From assembly GCF_000224145.3 (NCBI RefSeq), contig NW_004190416.2, positions 372,001 to 436,000 of the forward strand: 64,000 nt of DNA. Reading direction: 5' to 3'. Numbering within the stretch: the first letter of the stretch is position 1; each line of letters starts with the position of its first letter. This DNA comes from Ciona intestinalis (lineage: Eukaryota; Chordata; Ascidiacea; Phlebobranchia; Cionidae). Of the stretch, positions 57,758 to 64,000 are shown piece by piece. Under the pieces are notes generated by a model. That model was not told the DNA's origin, searched no databases, and worked only from the letters and a program-made list of their open reading frames with translations. The translations under genes were made by a program, and so were the position numbers.

Positions 57758-60700
57758 ATGTCCTCCCTTGCTGTGATCCCAGCATCTTCTAAGAGGGTTA
57801 AAAGCCTTCGGATCCGAACTGGAAGATCAGGATCAGGTCATCATTTTAATCTTTATCATTTTGTTTTTACCCTGTATGACCTCACCCATATAGAACAGAA
57901 TGTTCATATACAATGTTGAGGTAATGGGCCAACTCTGGCCTAAATCCCAGATCCCATGGCATGCCTCACTGTAGGACCTCATCCATATAGAATAGAATGT
58001 GCATATAAAAGGTTGGGGTTTTGGGGTAATGGGCCAACTCTGGCCTAAATCCCAAATCCCATGGCGTGCCTCACTGTAGGACCTCACCCATATAGAATAG
58101 AATGTGCATGTACAAGGTTGAGGTAATGGGCCAACTCTGCTCAAAATCTCAGGTCCGAAAGCATGGCACACCGACTGTAGCACTTCTCTCATGTAAAATA
58201 GAATATAATATGCTGTAATATGTAAAGTAACATAGGTTAGATTCTACCCCTTTGTTAACAGTATGAAGAAACTCTTTAGCTCGAATGTCGCTACTTATCT
58301 TTCTTGTCAGGCAAATGTTTTAGTATTTTACCACACATCAGGTCATTTAAATCTTTGAGACAAATATTGTTGTTTTTTTTAAGACAAGTTGAATAACATT
58401 ACTGTCAAGTAGCTATGTTTTGGTTGTTTATTACACATCAGATGAGGTAAAGCCTATTTCCTATGTTCTGAAATTTGGATTTCACGAATTTGTTTATATA
58501 AATATATAATTCAATTTTTACATGTTTGTTTCCTTGCCAAACACTAACACTACCAACTCATAACTTGACTTACTCCAATGTTTTCATTACAACGTCTTAA
58601 CAAAGTTTAAATTCAGGTCGTTTTGAACACAATGATGATACGATTCCAATTGATTTATCCCGAGGTAAATAAACAAAATCACATAGCCATGGTGGCATAC
58701 AAGGAATTGCATTGCTTTCACCATGCACCTAAACCACCTATCCATTAACCACTTCATCTTTTCATTAGATCCCAATGAGATACTGAAGGAAATTCTAATC
58801 AACGTCTCGGCCAAGCAGAGAGTTTCAACGGAACGAAAACTTGGCCATCTCAATAACTTAGTGAAGGTAAAAACAATCCCATGTTGTTGGTTAGTTACTT
58901 CACTGCAAGTGTGCAAGGACCATGATTATTTTATATATTTGTGTTGTAATGCTTATTTTATGTGACCATACACATACTTATTATTTGTTATCATACTTGT
59001 TTTGTGCAAAGTTTATGCATAGTTTTAAGTAGTAGTGGCAAGCATCCAGGCAGTTCCCTCTAATAAACAAATATATCAAAACACAACAATTTGCTTGTAT
59101 ACAAATTGTAACAGCAATAAATCAGTGATAAAAATATGTTTTTCCACAATATATTTACATGTTCTTATCTCTATTATCTGGGTTTAAAAAAGTTACAAAT
59201 TATAATAAGCTTGAATGGAAAATTCCCATCTTAATAGGCAGCAGTATAGTTTACACTACAATGCATTTCTCTTTACTATAACAACACGATAGATGCTATC
59301 TCTCCACATGACTTGGTTGAGCAGCTGGCGTGCGGTCCATTAATCCTCATTCAATTTCAATTCAGTGTTTCCCTTATATACTACATAACAATACATGCTT
59401 CTATATTAACAATACGTGGTTTATCATAAGCTCTTGCTAAATTAAACAGCAGGTGCCAATGTACCATATAATAAACTATGGGCTCATTGTTACTCCATAT
59501 ATAGGCTCAATACATTGTGTGTATATTTAGACTATGTTCCTTGTATTGAATTCCTACAAAGCGGATTATAAACATGAGTGGGTGTGATGGGTGTGATGCC
59601 TAATTTACTATCTCTGCTTTGTTATGTGTAAAACTCAAATATTTAAACGTGGGCGTCTGTCGTTTTATTCAAGTCACAATGAATCTTTTTAATCCATAAT
59701 TTTTATTCAAACTTTTTTTAACTTTATTTTTTAATTTATGTAATCCATTTTAGTTTATGTAATCCATATTTTTTTCCTAGTTATTCTGCAGTGTACCAGA
59801 TGATGATGTCATCACAATTCCTATGGAAGTTATTATGACATGGTAAGACCACTCCAAGTATAATATATATATATATTTAATATAACTTTAACATTTAAAT
59901 AAACATTGTTTTTATTTGTAAAACCCATTGCGAAGATCATTTTCAAAAAGATAAACACAATTTACAAAGTCTTGATGTTTCTAATGAATTACAAATATAA
60001 TATATTATTTTCCCAGTGTTGTAAACTGCTATCCTTATTTCTAATACATATACGATACACCCCTTTTATCTTTCTGTATAACATCCCCAATATTTCCCCA
60101 TAGTTTGAAACCGACACTGGTGTCCGAAGTAAAAGAAGTCCGAGCTGCAGGTGTTCGAGCTTACAGATATCTTATCAATGATGAACCGAGCAAAAGGATT
60201 TTTATGGATCTCAAACTAGACTACCTCATTACTAAGTGGGTTGCTCAAAATGACTTTTTTGTCGAATATACCTTTTTATCTAAAAGTCTTTTAAAACGTT
60301 TTTTGCCGAACAGTGGATCTTGTTCTTTCCGAATACAAATATAGTTTATGGGGTCATTCATTTACTTTTATTTTAAATTGTGAAATCTGATGCAGTCCAT
60401 ACTTATCCATACTAGAGGAAAATTTTAGTGAAATTGTATATTTTGACTTTCTAATAATTTATTTCTAATCGAACAGGAATACTCGAATAAAAAACAATTT
60501 TGTAGCAAAAAGTTCAACCAGTTTTCTTAATTACCATTTTTATAATTGTATGTGGTAAAATTTTGATCTATTTTATAATATTTCTATTCATCAGATGTCT
60601 TGACATCAGTCATTTCAACGAAGTGGAGCGAATCCAAGCGATCCGATTGGTTCGTAAAATTGCACATATTAAACAACGGACCAATGAGACGATAATCCCA

Positions 60701-63117
60701 CTTTCCCTCGCTTCGTGTATCGTTTCTGTGTCACTAGGTGGAGCTGAAGAGCGAGACCGAGTTTATCGTACTTGCCTCGCTGTGCTGTGCGAACTTGGTA
60801 GGTTCATTAGGTTGGCTGGTTAGATGGTAAATTAATTATGTTGTCATATATTGGCGCATAACATAGTATAAGGTTATGTACCATGGGAATACTATGTATG
60901 GAATACATAAACCAGAGCACACATACTTAGTGTGCCATGTAAAGGGCGCAGTGTAAATTAATCTACAAAACTAGTTTAGCCCATTAGTATATACCTATTT
61001 TGAGATTTTGTGCCCTTCTTAGGGAAATAATTATAATATGTTAGAAAACTTCTCCTTTTCGTGTCCCTGAATGTTTAAAACTGTTTAAATTTGTTCACAA
61101 TGCTCTAAAATTGAACGTTTTGAGCTTTAAACGGCCAATTTTTCAAAATTTGGTGTTTCGAAACATATTGTGACTTATACAAGTACAACACCCTAATTTA
61201 TTAATTGACGTTGCTGTAAAATTTACATCTAAACATACTGGGATCCCTTTAAACAACTGTAATAAATTGATAATAAATTCTGCCAATCTGACCCTGATTT
61301 GGTGCTCATAAAGTTTTTGTTTGGATTTTTGGTAAAACAATACAGGTTCTGGTATTACAAAAACATAAAAGACAAAAATCAACATATAAATAAATATTAA
61401 ATACCCTATTTATATATTGTTGACAAAATTTTCCAGCGTTGCTCCAGCCCTGGTTAGTGGTGCGTTGTAATGGGATTCTTGCATTGATCAACGCTGTGTT
61501 GGAATGCCATATGTACCAGAGGATAAACGAATGTTTGTGCATGTCGCTCATGCATATTATCAACCACCCATGCATAAGGTAAGACGTTCATAATATTGAG
61601 TTAAATGTGTTAGGTGTAGGTTAAGATTGCCAAGTAGGTTGTATGATATATGACACCAAGATTTCTTCATGAAAATATAATAATTATAAGTATATATAGT
61701 TTTTGGCACTGGTGAAGATTGATTGCCCAGTAAAACATATAAATATAGACTCCAAGCTTTTTAAAATACAGGGGAGGCAAGGGTAGTTAGATGTGCATTT
61801 CTGTGAAATAAATTTACAAAAGTTCATATGTTGTAACTTGTAAGCAGGCATGAAATGTATGGAAAGTAACACCCATGTTATTATCGCTGTTGTTGCCCCA
61901 CCACACGAGGATGAACACATTTTATGAGTGTTTATACAAATATCTCTATTTAATTAACACTTTACACTCAATGGACTATCAAAACAATATCCATGAATTG
62001 GTTACACCACAATTGTTTACATAAGAAAACATACAATATATATTTTGTTGGTAGTATTCCCTTATTTTAAATTGTAATTTTACAATATCTCAACAAAACA
62101 ATAATTTAAATTGATTTCTATTTTCGCGCACAGCAATTTACCACTACACAAGTTTTCTGTTGGTATGCCTATTTAAGTAACTATAACTAGTAATAAATAA
62201 TGAATCTTTGCTAAAATATTATATTTTGTAAAATTTAAAACATAACTTTTTAAAAACTTACAGTCTCGCAAAAAGATTAAGAAAATTCAAGTGTGGCACA
62301 TTCCTTTGAAAGTTTAAGAACCTTCAAATAAACCATATTTTAACACATGTATTCATTGTATTGCACAGAGAATGGCACCCCACCATATTAGATGTTGGAC
62401 CCACCCTTGCCCCATACACTGAGCTTAACTATAGATTCCATGCAGATGTGGAAGATACAAAGTTAAAGTAAGTTCCCTGATTTCTTACTTACAAATTAGC
62501 ATATTATTGGTGCCACACTGTAGCACAGCGGGCAAACTCCAGAAACACAAAAATAGACTTAGTTTTCTGAAAAAATAAGCTTTCTTGAACAAAAGCAATT
62601 TTCCTAAAACCTACAATTCAGGAGATTAAATGTTCTGCACTGTGGTGTAGTTCTTATTTTATCAATTTAATGTTTTTTACACTACTACAATTCATGGTTA
62701 GGCAGTAGCTCAAAAGCAAGCATGAAGTGTATGAATCGGAACATGAGTGTTTTAACAACTGTTGTTGCACCACACGTGTACAAACACGATATTTATTCAT
62801 TTATTTTGATAGTTGAACTAAACCATGCGAAACATGTATAATACTAACTGATTAAATCTGAAGAGTCTCGTTATACCAACTGTCGTTGCCCCCACGCGCA
62901 ACGATCAACTTATTACATTAGTTCTTTCATTCATTGACACTTAATTAAAACGTGTGTTTTTTGAAACAGAGACGAGCTAGAAATGCGATTCGCTGCAAGC
63001 AAAATGGCGATCGTATCGTTGCTACGAACGTGGGACGGACTTTTCCACATCGTGAAATCAAGGGATATGATTGGTTCGCTCGTAAACGCAATTCGCATAC
63101 CTTACAATAACATCAGA
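57758..63117 (+). CDS. RICTOR: RICTOR, TORC2 subunit (N-terminal 337 codons; runs off the window)
   Basis: RICTOR is the defining scaffold of mTOR complex 2, which phosphorylates AKT and other AGC kinases (family knowledge). Exons: 57758-57836, 58617-58664, 58769-58866, 59781-59842, 60104-60235, 60595-60797, 61437-61578, 62369-62467, 62970-63117. Phases agree and the total is exactly 337 codons, ending in phase 0 at a GTAAGT donor. Signatures of the armadillo-like N-terminal domain: ERKLGHLNNLVK, EVKEVRAAGVRAYRYLI, NEVERIQAIRLVRKI, ERDRVYRTCLAVLCEL, RINECLCMSLMHIINHP, LAPYTELNYRFHAD and FAASKMAIVSLLRTW. The start codon opens a short basic N terminus (SSKRVKSLRIRTGR) resembling the vertebrate one. 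Most of the protein (vertebrate RICTOR has about 1,700 residues) lies downstream of the window. Confidence 0.95.
57870..58215 (-). repeat. Tandem array of SINE 3' tails, about 3.5 units
   Basis: Units of about 100 bp, each with ctgtaggacctcacccatat, agaatagaatgtgcatataa and taatgggccaactctggcct. It lies in RICTOR intron 1. Elsewhere the same tail occurs singly or attached to a tRNA-like head. Confidence 0.85.
58867..59780. other. RICTOR intron, nothing recognised
   Basis: AT-rich, with no exon, SINE or MITE signature I can support. Confidence 0.5.
61579..62368. other. RICTOR intron with a dispersed element
   Basis: A reverse-orientation member of the 95-bp family occupies about 61820-61925 (gcaggcatgaaatgtatgga, gttgttgccccaccacacga). 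Nothing else recognised. Confidence 0.55.
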
Positions 63118-64000
63118 GTAAGTTATGATGTCATAATGGATGAGTAATGGCTTTGTTTGGATCATAATAAAAGGTTTTACTTAGTTGTAAATGGAACATT
63201 ATGTGTATCCCTATAATGTCGATATTAAGACTGTATTAATATAATAATATTATTAGTTTTTCCCGTTTATTCACTGTTGTTTTGTTCCCTTCTCTTAAAT
63301 TTTTAATTAAATTGGGCTTTGCTATTAAAACCAGTGCAAAATGTTTGTGTTCATATTTAATTGGGGCTTAATTGTTGTGGTAAATGTAGTATGTTTGTAT
63401 ACAACTGTCAAATTTTAGTGAGAATCTTTTTTTTGTGTATCTAATGTAGTATAACTATTCTAAAGTATAAAAAACACAAGTTTAACTTAAAAGTAAAATT
63501 CAGTTTAGTTAGTTTCAATTATTGTAATGTATTTTTTATTATGTAATGTTTGTTAATTATTGTAATGTATTCTTATAAGTCTCAGATACTTTATAAAGTA
63601 TACTAGTATAATTATTAAAAGTTAATGAGTTAATTAGTTACGTAATGACTAATGAATGTAATATATTGTTTATTGCTTCTTGGCTGTTTGGACGAATTAA
63701 CAATCGGATCATGTTTCATGAAAACAAATGGATGTAAAATTTCTGTGATTATTCCTAGTAATGGACGTAACAACATATGTTGTAAATGCTAGCACATTGT
63801 ATGTCTGTATATTATACATTGTATGGCTGAGTAGTTTTACGTAGAAAGCTATTTGTATATATTTAAACAGAAAGAAAGTGTATATTAAAAGAAAAAAAAG
63901 ATACAAGTTATCTCTCTCTCTCTATATATATACACCTTATGCTAAAGTCACTGCTTGTACATTTTGTTTTGTTTATATATTAGTAGCTGAACATAAAATG
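63118..64000. other. RICTOR intron to window end, with CT/TA microsatellite
   Basis: AT-rich intron after exon 62970-63117. A short (tc)n(ta)n tract lies at about 63910-63932. No further RICTOR exon was found before the window ends. Confidence 0.55.

Overview
The window is nuclear DNA from a solitary tunicate, most likely Ciona. I infer this from the compact intron-rich genes, the AT-rich non-coding DNA, the chordate-type proteins and three dense families of short dispersed repeats. No database could be searched. All exon coordinates come from reading splice sites and checking codon phase by hand.

Five protein-coding genes lie in alternating orientation. (1) 459-27514, plus strand: RIC1, the Rab6 GEF partner, without its 5' end. 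(2) 35612-29324, minus strand: a seven-exon gene for a 901-residue, Ser/Asp-rich, probably disordered protein that I do not recognise. (3) 40988-47848, plus strand: a complete MIER1-type ELM2-SANT corepressor of 611 residues in 13 exons. (4) 56562-50854, minus strand: a complete TMEM26-type membrane protein of 405 residues in six exons. (5) 57758-63117 and beyond, plus strand: the N-terminal nine exons (337 codons) of RICTOR, cut by the window end. RIC1 and gene 2 converge, as do MIER1 and TMEM26. Gene 2 and MIER1 diverge, as do TMEM26 and RICTOR. The products serve unrelated processes (Golgi trafficking, chromatin repression, a membrane protein, TORC2 signalling), so nothing suggests an operon or a joint pathway.

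The largest anomaly is in RIC1. Positions 4913-9680 and 9731-14353 are near-identical copies on either side of a 50-N assembly gap. Each carries the same five exons (740 bp, not a multiple of three). Splicing both copies in tandem would hit a stop codon within eight codons, while using one copy keeps the frame open through 32 exons. The exonic differences are almost all synonymous. This looks like two alleles placed in tandem by the assembler, not a real duplication.

Non-coding DNA is packed with repeats: at least 16 copies or fragments of a roughly 190-bp MITE-like element with complementary ends (one a haplotype duplicate), tRNA-derived SINEs and many of their 3' tails, a roughly 95-bp dispersed element, a second hairpin element 160 bp upstream of the MIER1 start codon, and two unrelated minisatellites that both have a 23-bp unit.
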